Of a stretch of 30,923 nt of DNA, positions 16,676 to 24,838 are shown piece after piece. The position numbers and the translations under genes are program-made. How positions within the stretch are numbered: the stretch's first letter is position 1; each line of letters starts with the position of its first letter. Origin of the DNA: CAZSNT01 sp964607765 (GTDB lineage: Bacteria > Verrucomicrobiota > Lentisphaeria > Oligosphaerales > JABHEG01); the NCBI GenBank assembly GCA_964607765.1, contig CAZSNT010000129.1:1-30923 (forward strand), given 5' to 3'. The notes under the pieces are model-generated. The model did not search any database. It saw only the letters and a program-made list of their open reading frames with translations, and was not told the origin of the DNA.

Positions 16676-18143
16676 GAGCATGCGGTTGCGGCGATTTATC
16701 GCCAAGTACATCCAGTATCTCGAAGTCGCCGCCTACTGCCTCGTCGTGGTGGTCGGCGGCGGTGTGGCTGCTGCTTGGCTGTGGAAAGTAGAGGTTACTG
16801 CCGGATCCATTGCAGGCGACCTGAAGCCCTACGAGCACAGCATCGCGTGCGACGCCAAGTGCGTGGTGGTCGCCCTGCCCTGCGAGGACAAGACGGACGT
16901 GCAGGAAGGCCAAGTCGTGGTCGAGGTCTGCAAGGATCCGGAGTGGGTCGCGGAAGCTGAAGTCATGAGCCAGATCCGCAGCGTTCTCGACGCCATGCGC
17001 GAGGAGCCGGACGAGGAGCCGGAAGCCGCTGAAGACGAAGGCGAGGGAGAGGCCGGGGAACCGGTCGAGGAGCCGGACGAGGAGCCCGTCGAGGACGAGG
17101 AACCCGCGCCGATTCTGCCGCGCTTCCTGCCGGTCGCCCAGGGGCTCGAGGCGCAGCTCAGAGCGTGGGAGAGCAAGACTCCGCCTGCCACAGAGAAGCT
17201 GGTTGCACCTGCCGCCGGGCTCATCTGGCTGGGTTCCTGCGAAGTGGGGAAGATCTATGACGCAGACGCCAAGATCCTGGGCGTAAAGGACTTTGCGCAA
17301 CTCCGCGCGAAACTGAGCTTCGAGGCGAAGAACGTCGAGTTCTGTCGCCCCGGCCTCAAAGGCAAGCTCGACATCAGAACGGAGCAGAGCTTCGAGACGC
17401 TCATGCGCCTCAACTCCGACTCCCTGCCTGCTGTGCCCTACTTCGGTGCGCGGCTCGACCAGTTTTCGCGTCTGGCGTCGACCGAGATTCGCGACTTGGT
17501 CACTGACTCCGTTGTCGGCGAGGAGTACCTGGACAAGGAGAAGGCAGTTGCGGGCGATTTTCCGCTGCCAGCCAAGAGCGTGGATAACATCACGATCCGA
17601 GTCAGCGGCGTGCGAGAGAGCCAGGCGGGCGCCGACGCGGAACTCGTGGGGGAAAATTTCCGGGTGGAGAAGCTGCCTGCAGTCGTGGTCAGCGGCACCC
17701 ACACATCGGGCATCACACTGCTTGAGCTGGACGAGGAAGCACAGGCCAAGGTCAGACAGAAAGTGGAGGAATCACTCGCCGCCGCCGCTATTGCCGAGGA
17801 CGAGGGGGCATTCACGCTCCCGAAGGGGATTGATGAGGTGGTCGTCAACCTGCAGGTGAACACGGAGCAACCGTGCGACGACTGGGACCTGGAAACGTAC
17901 CCGGAAGGTCGCGATCCCGAGGAGTTCGAGGAAGACGAAGGGGAGAGGGAGGAACACGAAGGTTCCAAGACGGTCAAGCGCAAGAACCGGAAGTTCTCAG
18001 GAACGCTGCAGCTCATTGCCCCCGAACAAAGCCTGCAGGATCTAGCGAGAGTTCTGGCCATTGACGGCAAGTCGCTCAAGGTCACCGGCGAGATCGTTAC
18101 GGGCCGTACCCGGTTTGCCATGCTCCTGTTCCGCAAGCACTGA
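16662..18143 (+). CDS. HlyD-like membrane fusion protein with acidic Glu/Pro-rich insert
   Basis: 493 residues. A short basic N-terminus and one membrane helix (about 21-41) anchor it in the inner membrane. The first half-lipoyl segment follows ('VQEGQVVVEVCKDPEW', after 'PYEHSIACDAKCVVVALPC'). A Glu/Asp/Pro-rich stretch (about 110-152) then occupies the place where family members have a coiled-coil hairpin. The second half-lipoyl segment starts at 'LVAPAAGLIWLGS' and runs into a beta-barrel-like part. The last 100 residues contain another acidic patch and a basic 'KTVKRKNRKF' stretch. Start 16662 has GGAAG six bases upstream and overlaps the ABC gene by 14 bases. It probably links the ABC exporter to the periplasm; no outer-membrane channel gene is nearby. 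Confidence 0.75.
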   Translation: MKNIKSMRLRRFIAKYIQYLEVAAYCLVVVVGGGVAAAWLWKVEVTAGSIAGDLKPYEHSIACDAKCVVVALPCEDKTDVQEGQVVVEVCKDPEWVAEAEVMSQIRSVLDAMREEPDEEPEAAEDEGEGEAGEPVEEPDEEPVEDEEPAPILPRFLPVAQGLEAQLRAWESKTPPATEKLVAPAAGLIWLGSCEVGKIYDADAKILGVKDFAQLRAKLSFEAKNVEFCRPGLKGKLDIRTEQSFETLMRLNSDSLPAVPYFGARLDQFSRLASTEIRDLVTDSVVGEEYLDKEKAVAGDFPLPAKSVDNITIRVSGVRESQAGADAELVGENFRVEKLPAVVVSGTHTSGITLLELDEEAQAKVRQKVEESLAAAAIAEDEGAFTLPKGIDEVVVNLQVNTEQPCDDWDLETYPEGRDPEEFEEDEGEREEHEGSKTVKRKNRKFSGTLQLIAPEQSLQDLARVLAIDGKSLKVTGEIVTGRTRFAMLLFRKH

Positions 18144-18252
18144 GCGAGGAGCGGGAGCGGGAGCGGGAGCGGGAGCGGGAGCGGGAGCGGGGAGCGGGGA
18201 GCGGGGAGCGGGGATGCGAGGACGACTCGCGCCACGCCAACCGCTGCTCGGC
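18144..18252. other. Convergent intergenic spacer
   Basis: 109 bases between the convergent ends of the exporter operon and the protease operon. It is mostly satellite DNA (18151-18214). No stem followed by a T-run is seen, so transcription from both sides may read into the repeat. Confidence 0.6.
18151..18214 (+). repeat. Hexamer-to-heptamer satellite (GCGGGA / GCGGGGA)
   Basis: Six perfect GCGGGA hexamers (18151-18186) are followed by four perfect GCGGGGA heptamers (18187-18214). The perfect identity and the change of unit length within one array point to recent slippage. It sits between two convergent operons and does not code. Confidence 0.9.
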
Positions 18253-19545
18253 TCAGACTGACGCCGTCTTCGAGCTGAATGTGAAGCTCTCACTCAGCAC
18301 TGCGGGGACCATGACTCCGCCCACTCGCCTCGGCCGGCTCAGTGCCACGGCGTTCTGCAGGAACACGATGGGGGATTCGTTGAAGCGCAGGTTGATGACC
18401 GGGCACACGACACTGCCGTTCTCCACCAGGAAAACCCCATCCCGGGTCATGCCGGTCAGGAGCATCTCTTTGCGATCCACGTAACGGATGTACCACAGCC
18501 GCCGCACAAGCAGCCCACGTTCACACTGTGCCACCAGGTCGGTTACGTCACGATCCTCACCTGCCATGAACAGCGGGTAGAGCGAGACGTCCGGGGCCGT
18601 GCCCTGCTGCTGTGCCCAGTAGCGGTCATGGTGGAGTCGCTTGACCACACCGCTCTCAATCCAGGCTGTCCGGTGCACGGGGAGTCCGGCTTCGCCAAAG
18701 GCGCAGGCGGGCAAGTCAGGCACGTCAATTTCCGTGGTCAACGAGATGTTGTCCCCGAACATCCTGGATCCGAGTTTGCCGCTGAACGCGGTACTGCCCT
18801 CGGCTGCAGGCCGGGCCTGCAGGTTCCAAGCCATGAACGCGATGAAATCCGCCACAGCCTCGGGCTCGAAGATGACGGTATAGTCCCCCGGCTCGATGTC
18901 CCGGGGCTGCTGTGCGGCTGCGGCAGCTGTGACTGCTGTTTCAGCAATCTGGGCACAGTCCAGCTGCGCTGGGCTGTTACAGGTCCGCGCAGCGGAAGCG
19001 CTGCCGTGGGGCCCGTGCACGGTGACTGAGAAGCTCGCGTCGGACACGGTGTCGGTGACGAGAAGGCCGTGGCTGTTCGCCAGAGCCGCGGTGCGGCAGG
19101 CCAAGTGGGACAGGCCGCCGGCCGTATAGCCCTCCGCCGCCGCCAGAGCCACCGCTTGCCGCACGCCCCGGGCCAGATCCGCCGGCGTCACTGCCGCCGC
19201 CGCATCGAAAAAACGCCGGGGCACGGCCGGATATGCCTGAGGCCCGGGCAGAGGCATACACTCCGGATCCTCCGGCGCCGCTGCAACAATGTCCCGGGCA
19301 CGGCGGACCAGGGCGCGCAACGATGCGTCGTCCAGCTTGTTCGTGACCGAGCTGCCGTGGCGCCTGCCGTTGGCGAGATACAGCCGAAGGCTCTCGCTAT
19401 GCGTCGCCATGTTTTGTGTGATCGCATTCTGGCCGAAGCGCGTGTTGAGTTGGCGTCCGGCGTTGTACGCGACCTGGGCCTCCGGCGCGTCAGCCATGGA
19501 CAGCACGCGCTCCAGCAGCGTCCGAATCTGCGTTTCGCTTCTCAC
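18253..19545 (-). CDS. pmbA: TldE/PmbA-type subunit of the TldD/TldE metalloprotease
   Basis: 430 residues. The family C-terminus is clear: 'LLTGMTRDGVFLVENG', 'NLRFNESPIVFLQNA' and 'VMVPAVLSESFTF'. It lacks the HExxxH motif, as expected for the non-catalytic TldE partner. GTG start at 19545 chosen because it forms a GTGA overlap with the tldD stop and has AGGAG 10 bases upstream; the frame is open 31 codons further but would lie inside tldD. TldD/TldE heterodimers degrade unfolded peptides and, in E. coli, take part in microcin B17 maturation and CcdA antitoxin turnover. No peptide precursor gene is seen beside it. Cytoplasmic. Confidence 0.92.
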   Translation of the reverse strand: MRSETQIRTLLERVLSMADAPEAQVAYNAGRQLNTRFGQNAITQNMATHSESLRLYLANGRRHGSSVTNKLDDASLRALVRRARDIVAAAPEDPECMPLPGPQAYPAVPRRFFDAAAAVTPADLARGVRQAVALAAAEGYTAGGLSHLACRTAALANSHGLLVTDTVSDASFSVTVHGPHGSASAARTCNSPAQLDCAQIAETAVTAAAAAQQPRDIEPGDYTVIFEPEAVADFIAFMAWNLQARPAAEGSTAFSGKLGSRMFGDNISLTTEIDVPDLPACAFGEAGLPVHRTAWIESGVVKRLHHDRYWAQQQGTAPDVSLYPLFMAGEDRDVTDLVAQCERGLLVRRLWYIRYVDRKEMLLTGMTRDGVFLVENGSVVCPVINLRFNESPIVFLQNAVALSRPRRVGGVMVPAVLSESFTFSSKTASV

Positions 19546-20996
19546 AGGCGCGCATCTCCTACCTGGATGTTCCGGAACCGCGTTGGACTGGCGCCATGCG
19601 TCATGCGCATGATCTGCATTGGCTCGCCTTTGCCGCAATTCATAAGCCCGTGGCTCTCCCAGAAAGGCCGACCGGCAATGCCGTCGCAGCTGCGCCAGAA
19701 GTCACGCGTCTGCGCCTGGTAGGTCACCTTCTTCAACGGGCGCGTTCGTTTGCCGTTCTCGATGAGCCAGAAGAAGTCGCCGCCAAACTGGAAATTGTTG
19801 CGCATCTGATCGATGGAGAAACTCCCCATGCCTTCGATGTAGATTCCGCGTTCGACATCCGCGACCAGGTCGTCGGGCGTCACGTTCTCATCCGCGCCGG
19901 GCTCGAGGTACAGGTTGGGAATCCGGTTAATCGGGAAGTTGGCGTGGCCCGCCGCCCGGCAACAGCCGGTGGAGCGCTCCCAGCCGATCAAGGGCGCCGT
20001 CTCCCGCGTGCAAGCCAGGTTCACGAGCACGCCGCTCTTGACAAGCGGGAACGCGCGCATTCGCACGCCGTCATCGTCAAAGAACCAGCTGCCCACGCCG
20101 TCCGCCAGCGTGTTGTCCACGGTAAAGTTGACAACGTCACTGCCGTACCTCAGGTGGCCGACGTGTTCAGGCTTCACGAAGCTGCGACCGGCCATGTTCG
20201 CCTCCCAGCCCAGGATCCGGTCGAGCTCCGTGGGATGCCCAACGGACTCGTGCATGGTGAGGGCCAGGTGATGCGGATCGAGGACCAGGTCCATGACCCC
20301 GCGAGGCGACTCGTCCGCCCTGCACTTGATCACGGCCTCACGGGCGCAACGCTCCGCTTCCGCAACGAGCGCCGCCGCCCTGATGAACTCGTACCCCGCC
20401 TGCTTGGCGCCGCGCTGGTAGCTGCGCGATTGCGATTCACCGTCCACTACGGCGGTCACGGACAGCGACGGGTTGGCGAATGTGTTGGTGAGGTCGAGGA
20501 GACTGCCGTCCGTGTTGGCGATAACACGACGCTGACGAATGAACTGCAGGCCGCCTTGTGCTTGCACGATGCCCGGCTGATCCATGGCCGTGTTGCACGC
20601 CTCGAGCAGCAGTGCGGCTTTATCAGAATTGGGCACGGAGAAGGGGTCTTCCCCGCACGAGCCGGCACACGTCTCCCGGACGCCCGACTCGGGGGACATT
20701 CTCAGAGCTCCCGGCTTCGGCACGCTCGCCGACGCCTTCGCCGTGTCAACCGCCAGCTGCGCGGTCCGCGCCACCTCGTCGGTGTCCAGGCAGGAACTGG
20801 CAGCAAATCCCCAGGCGCCGTCCAGCAGCACGCGCACGCTGAAGCCTGAAGTCTCGACTTCATCGACCAGCTTCAGCGATCGACGCTGAACGAACACGCG
20901 GTTCTGCCGCTCCTCCACAATCCGCATGTCCGCAAAGCCGGCGCCTGCACTATCCGCAACATTCAGAGCGACCGCGCTCAGTTTCTCCGTGTCCAT
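19542..20996 (-). CDS. tldD: TldD metalloprotease, catalytic subunit
   Basis: 484 residues with the zinc motif HExxxH at His249-Glu250-His254 ('MHESVGHPTELD') and the family C-terminal 'CGKGEPMQ' segment, which supplies a Cys near the active site. The length is normal for TldD. The ATG has AAAGGAG upstream, though slightly far (11 bases from GGAG). It is translationally coupled to the downstream partner by a four-base GTGA overlap. The pair is known to form a chamber that cleaves unstructured peptides. The region upstream to 21321 separates it from a divergent thioredoxin-fold gene. Confidence 0.93.
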   Translation of the reverse strand: MDTEKLSAVALNVADSAGAGFADMRIVEERQNRVFVQRRSLKLVDEVETSGFSVRVLLDGAWGFAASSCLDTDEVARTAQLAVDTAKASASVPKPGALRMSPESGVRETCAGSCGEDPFSVPNSDKAALLLEACNTAMDQPGIVQAQGGLQFIRQRRVIANTDGSLLDLTNTFANPSLSVTAVVDGESQSRSYQRGAKQAGYEFIRAAALVAEAERCAREAVIKCRADESPRGVMDLVLDPHHLALTMHESVGHPTELDRILGWEANMAGRSFVKPEHVGHLRYGSDVVNFTVDNTLADGVGSWFFDDDGVRMRAFPLVKSGVLVNLACTRETAPLIGWERSTGCCRAAGHANFPINRIPNLYLEPGADENVTPDDLVADVERGIYIEGMGSFSIDQMRNNFQFGGDFFWLIENGKRTRPLKKVTYQAQTRDFWRSCDGIAGRPFWESHGLMNCGKGEPMQIMRMTHGASPTRFRNIQVGDARL

Positions 20997-21321
20997 GCCC
21001 TCTGTCGCTCCTTTGTCTGTCGCGGATCCGCGTCACCCAGCGGCGTCCGACTCGCCTCTCCCAAGGTAAGCCCTGCGGAACACGCAGTCCACCCGCCGGC
21101 AGCACACGGCGCAGTGCCTCTCGTACGACACGACGCACGACGAGGAGTGTCTTCCGGACACACAGAAGACAGCCGTTGCGGAGACGAATGACCGCCCGGT
21201 CATCGAACTCCCTGCCCATTCGCGTGTCTGTATGACTACGGTGCCGCCCGAGCCGCGGTCGCGTGCGTCGCGGGACGGCTGTACGGAATGATCACTGAGT
21301 CGTTTCCAGGAGTAAACCCCC
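20997..21321. promoter_or_regulatory. Divergent intergenic region with a 16-bp dyad
   Basis: 325 bases between tldD (minus) and the thioredoxin-fold gene (plus). The only sharp structure is a perfect dyad at 21188-21203, ATGACCGC followed by its near mirror (arms ATGACCG and CGGTCAT, two-base centre), placed about 120 bases before the plus-strand start. It could be an operator. Short open frames here lack ribosome sites or family features and I do not call a gene. No tRNA-like fold was found. Confidence 0.4.
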
Positions 21322-21903
21322 ATGGCTTTCACATTGCAGATCGGCGCGAGCGCGCCTGACTTCAAGCTGCCTGCGACAGATGGCAAGACGTATGCACTGC
21401 CCGATTTCGAGGACGCGGCGGCGCTGGTTGTCTTTTTCACCTGCAACCACTGCCCGTTCGTAGTCGGATCAGACGAGGTCACCCGCCGAACCGTGGAGAG
21501 CTACGCTCCACGAGGCGTGGCGTTTGTCGGCATCAACTCGAACAGCGAGAACACGTACGCGGAGGACAGCTTCGACGGCATGGTGGCGCGCATGAGCGAA
21601 CACCGGTTCCCCTGGGTCTACCTGCACGATGCGTCGCAGGATGTCGCCCGGGCCTACGGGGCGTTGCGGACCCCGCACTTTTACGTGTTCGACGCGGCAC
21701 GCAAGCTGGTCTACACGGGACGCGGCGTGGACAGTCCGCGCGATGCGTCCGGGATAACGGTCAACGACTTGGAGCGTTCCTTGGACGAGCTGCTGGCCGG
21801 CGAACCGATCAGCGTGCCGGTGACCAATCCGATCGGGTGTAACGTGAAGTGGGACGGCAAGGACCCGCATTGGATGCCGGTCGAGGCGTGCGACCTGGCC
21901 TAG
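21322..21903 (+). CDS. Thioredoxin-fold protein, peroxiredoxin-like 1 type
   Basis: 193 residues. The AhpC/TSA-like start 'GASAPDFKLPATDGK' is followed by 'FFTCNHCPF' with a CxxC pair at Cys41 and Cys44, the cis-Pro loop 'RTPHFYVFD', and the late 'PIGCNVKW' motif characteristic of this subfamily. It probably acts as a cytoplasmic thiol oxidoreductase; its partner is unknown. There is no signal peptide or lipobox, so a TlpA-type periplasmic role is unlikely. AGGAG lies eight bases before the ATG. Its TAG stop shares the palindrome CTAG with the TAG stop of the opposing gene. Confidence 0.9.
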   Translation: MAFTLQIGASAPDFKLPATDGKTYALPDFEDAAALVVFFTCNHCPFVVGSDEVTRRTVESYAPRGVAFVGINSNSENTYAEDSFDGMVARMSEHRFPWVYLHDASQDVARAYGALRTPHFYVFDAARKLVYTGRGVDSPRDASGITVNDLERSLDELLAGEPISVPVTNPIGCNVKWDGKDPHWMPVEACDLA

Positions 21904-22181
21904 AGAAACTCCATTGCGAAGTCCTCGACCACGCAGTCGCGAAGCGTGCCGACGAAGTCAGCGACCTTGCTCAACACGCGATTGGTGTGCGTCTGTTCCG
22001 TGCTGAGCGTGACCACGCCGAGCACGGCGCGGTTCCAGACCTGATGCTCGTCGATCTCGGCCACCGCGACATTGAACTTCTGACGCACGCGGTCGCGGAT
22101 GCGGTTGACCACCATGCGCTTTTCCTTGAGCGAGAATGCGCCGTCGATGGACACTTCGATTGTCAGCAGCCCGATCGTCAT
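21900..22181 (-). CDS. DUF503/YlxP-like small protein
   Basis: 93 residues. The pattern 'GLLTIEVSIDGAFSLKEKRMVVNRIRDRVRQKF...VAVAEIDEHQVWNRAVLGVVTLS' is typical of the DUF503 (YlxP-like) family: a small alpha/beta protein whose function is not settled, often found beside ribosome-assembly genes such as rbfA. Here it sits instead at the end of the his genes. It starts in an ATGA overlap with the hisC stop, so it is translated from the same message. Its stop overlaps the opposing gene's stop by four bases. Confidence 0.88.
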   Translation of the reverse strand: MTIGLLTIEVSIDGAFSLKEKRMVVNRIRDRVRQKFNVAVAEIDEHQVWNRAVLGVVTLSTEQTHTNRVLSKVADFVGTLRDCVVEDFAMEFL

Positions 22182-23233
22182 GGCGCGAGCACCTCTCGCA
22201 GTGCGTCGGTAAACGCTGCCATTTCTTCCGCCGTGCCGATCGAGACGCGGAAGTACGCTGCCACGCGCGGGTCGCTGAAGTAGCGCACGAGGATGCCGCG
22301 GTCACGCAGGCCGGCCACCACGTCCACGGCAGGCACGGGCGGCTTGACGAGCATGAAATTGGCAGCGGACGGCAGCACGTCGCAGCCCATCGCGTGCAGT
22401 TGCTCGCGTGTGTTCGCCCGGGTCTGTCGAATGCGCTCCGCGTTCTCGCGCATGCCGTCATGGTCTCGGAGGGCTGCAAGCCCCAGCACCTGGGTCAGCA
22501 TGTTGACGTTGTAAGAGTCTTTCACCTTCATCATCTCGGCGACCAGCTCCGGTGTCGCGTAGGCTATGCCCAGGCGCACCGATGCCAGAGAATAGCTCTT
22601 GGACAGGGTGCGGGACACGACCACGTTCGGGTACTCGTTGACGAACGCCAGACACGAGTCGTCGGCAAAGTCCACGTACGCTTCATCGATCCAGACGACG
22701 CCGGTGAACTCTTCACAGAGCCGGCGCATGGTCGCCATGGGGAACGCGTTCCCAGTGGGCGCATTGGGACGTGCCACGAACAGCAGCGATGCATCCCCGC
22801 AGCGCGGAACCATGTCCGGGGGCAGCTCGAAGTTGCTGTCGAGCGGCACCTCCACGCGTTCGGCGCCCTGGATGTCCGCCAGCACGGGGTACAGCGAATA
22901 GCTCGGCGTGGGGTAGGCCACCTGCCCCCCTTGGTCCACGAACGTGCGCACCGCGATGGTCAGCAGGTCATCCGAACCGTTGCCGCACAGGACGCAATCG
23001 GTTGAGACGCCGGCCAGGCGCGCCGCTTCAGCGCGCAGTTCGTGCGCCACGGGGTCCGGATAGAGCCGGAGTCGTGACGTGTCCAGCTCGGCCAGGGCCT
23101 GCAGCACCTGCGGCGACGGCGGGTACGGGCTCTCGTTCGTGTTGAGCTTGATGTAGCGCTTGTCCCGGGGTTGCTCGCCCGGCACATAGCCCTGCATTCG
23201 GGCGATGTTGTTGCGTGCGTATGTCATGCCCAT
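22178..23233 (-). CDS. hisC: Histidinol-phosphate aminotransferase
   Basis: 351 residues of fold-type I aminotransferase. Visible motifs are 'LNTNESPYPPSP' near the start, 'GNGSDDLL', 'RPNAPTGN', 'DEAYVDF' and the PLP-lysine motif 'TLSKSYSLASVRLG' with Lys212. It converts imidazole-acetol phosphate to histidinol phosphate with glutamate as donor, in the cytoplasm. The ATG at 23233 overlaps the hisD stop by one base (TAATG); a second ATG two codons later is possible. Immediately downstream of hisD, so histidine biosynthesis is supported rather than one of the broad aromatic aminotransferase roles. Confidence 0.94.
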   Translation of the reverse strand: MGMTYARNNIARMQGYVPGEQPRDKRYIKLNTNESPYPPSPQVLQALAELDTSRLRLYPDPVAHELRAEAARLAGVSTDCVLCGNGSDDLLTIAVRTFVDQGGQVAYPTPSYSLYPVLADIQGAERVEVPLDSNFELPPDMVPRCGDASLLFVARPNAPTGNAFPMATMRRLCEEFTGVVWIDEAYVDFADDSCLAFVNEYPNVVVSRTLSKSYSLASVRLGIAYATPELVAEMMKVKDSYNVNMLTQVLGLAALRDHDGMRENAERIRQTRANTREQLHAMGCDVLPSAANFMLVKPPVPAVDVVAGLRDRGILVRYFSDPRVAAYFRVSIGTAEEMAAFTDALREVLAP

Positions 23234-24522
23234 TACTCCAGGCGTATAGCGGCGCTGCGTCCGTGGGCGTCAAGCCCCTCGGTCAGCGCGAACTGTTCGA
23301 CGTGTTCGAGCTCTGCAGAGAGCGCGCTCTTCTGGTAATTGATCACGCTCATGCGGCGAAAAAAGTGCTCCACGGTCAGGCCGCTGAAGGATCGGGCCGA
23401 GCTGCCCGTGGGCAGCACGTGGCTGGGCCCGGCGGTGAAGTCACCGATGGGCTCAGGCGTCCACGGCCCGAGGAAGATAGCCCCTGCAGCCGTCACCTTC
23501 TTGGCCAGCTGTCCCGCGCGGCGTGTAATGATCTCCAAGTGCTCGGGCGCGTAGGCGCTCGCCAGCTCGGCCGCGCTCTCGAGCGTTTCGACCTGGACGA
23601 GGAACACGCCGTTCTCCAGTACACGCTCAACGGTTTCCTGGCGCGTCAGCAACCGGCTCTGCCGCCGCAGCTCGCGGCGCACGGTCGGCAGCAGCTCGGG
23701 CTCCGTGGTCACGAGCACGGCCTGCTCCAGGCCCGACCCGTGCTCCGCCTGCGAAAGCATGTCGGCCGCAACACAGGCCGGGTCGGCGGTGTCATCTGCA
23801 ATGATCATGATCTCCGACGGGCCGGCCACCAAGTCCACGGCCACCTGGCCGTAAACCTGACGTTTTGCTTCGGCCACGTAAGCGTTGCCCGGCCCCACGA
23901 TCTTCTCGACCTTGGGTACGCTGTCCGTGCCGTAGGCCAGGGCTGCGATCGCGTAAGCACCGCCCAGACGCCACACCTCGGTCACGCCGGTGACGCTGGC
24001 AGCGTACAGCAGTGCGGGGTGGACGGCCTTGTCCCTGCCGGGAGGCGTGACCATAACAATCTCCTCGACGCCGGCAACCGCCGCAAGCGTCGCGGTGTGA
24101 ATGACTGTCGACACCAGCGGCGCAGTGCCGCCGGGCACGTAGACGCCGACCCGGTTCAAGGGCGCGAAGCGTTCGCCGAGGATCACGCCTTTCCGAGGCG
24201 AGTAGGACCACGGTTTGGGGACACGCTGCGCGGCAAAGTCTTTCACGTGCCTGCAGGCCGCCCGGATGGCCTTGCGCGTGGCCACGGGCACGGCCGAGGT
24301 CGCGGCAGCGATCTCGTCGCCCGACACTGCGAACTCCGCAGGCGTCATGTCAACGCCGTCGTAGCGTTTGGCAAACTCCGTAACGGCCGTATCGCCTTGC
24401 TCACGCACGCGCGTCACGATCCTGCGCACGCCGCGCTCGATCTTCGGGTCAAACGCGCCGCGCTGGAGCAGCGGCTGCAGCTTCTCTTCGTAGTTACTGT
24501 CGGTGTATCGTATCGCTCGCAT
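23233..24522 (-). CDS. hisD: Histidinol dehydrogenase
   Basis: 429 residues, the usual length. Motifs: 'GVYVPGGTAPLVSTV', 'KIVGPGNAYVAEAKRQV', 'DLVAGPSEIMIIAD', the zinc-binding 'SQAEHG' (Gln and His), and near the C-terminus 'VEHFFRRMSV' and 'GLDAHGRSAAIRL' with the last zinc His. It oxidises histidinol to histidine with two NAD, the final two steps of the pathway. It is preceded by a small unknown gene with a 15-base gap and followed by hisC with a one-base overlap. The other his genes are not in the window, so the pathway is split on this chromosome. Confidence 0.95.
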   Translation of the reverse strand: MRAIRYTDSNYEEKLQPLLQRGAFDPKIERGVRRIVTRVREQGDTAVTEFAKRYDGVDMTPAEFAVSGDEIAAATSAVPVATRKAIRAACRHVKDFAAQRVPKPWSYSPRKGVILGERFAPLNRVGVYVPGGTAPLVSTVIHTATLAAVAGVEEIVMVTPPGRDKAVHPALLYAASVTGVTEVWRLGGAYAIAALAYGTDSVPKVEKIVGPGNAYVAEAKRQVYGQVAVDLVAGPSEIMIIADDTADPACVAADMLSQAEHGSGLEQAVLVTTEPELLPTVRRELRRQSRLLTRQETVERVLENGVFLVQVETLESAAELASAYAPEHLEIITRRAGQLAKKVTAAGAIFLGPWTPEPIGDFTAGPSHVLPTGSSARSFSGLTVEHFFRRMSVINYQKSALSAELEHVEQFALTEGLDAHGRSAAIRLE

Positions 24523-24537
24523 GATACTGCATCGCCT

Positions 24538-24822
24538 CTAGTTGCTGGAGACAAAGTCGATCTGGTCATCCGTACGAACCAGGACAAAATACTCGGCATC
24601 GCGCAGGATCTTAGTCCCGTCATTCGGCATGATGTTCCCGATTGCGGACTGCGGCACGGGGAAGACCGTGCCGTTGGAGTCGATCACAATGAGCTTGCCG
24701 CGTTCGACGCTGGCGCGGCCTCTGAAACAGCGCAGGCTCACACGCCCCTTGCTGACGTCCAGAACCTGCACGAACACCACGCACAGTTTCTTGCCTTCCA
24801 GATGGTTCACTGCCGCCGGCAC
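24538..24822 (-). CDS. Small protein of unknown function upstream of hisD
   Basis: 94 residues, GTG start with AGAGG eight bases upstream. The sequence is mostly beta-strand-like ('KKLCVVFVQVLDV', 'GRVSLRCFRG', 'YFVLVRTDDQIDFV') with no signal peptide, membrane segment or recognisable motif. I do not recognise the family. Its position directly before hisD with a 15-base gap, and the hairpin just upstream at 24839-24873, suggest it is the first gene of the hisD-hisC-ylxP-like message. Two Cys and a Gly/Asp-rich turn ('VIDSNGTVFPVP') are the only notable features. Confidence 0.7.
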   Translation of the reverse strand: MPAAVNHLEGKKLCVVFVQVLDVSKGRVSLRCFRGRASVERGKLIVIDSNGTVFPVPQSAIGNIMPNDGTKILRDAEYFVLVRTDDQIDFVSSN

Positions 24823-24838
24823 GGGTTCAGCCTCTCAT

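Noticed and set aside
18253..20996. TldD/TldE plus ABC exporter as a modified-peptide (RiPP) export system
   Set aside because: TldD/TldE is a widespread housekeeping pair, transcribed convergently to the exporter, and no precursor peptide or modifying enzyme is present.
20997..21321. tRNA or small gene in the 325-base gap
   Set aside because: No cloverleaf with a GTTCRA-type T-loop and no frame with a ribosome site could be found on either strand.
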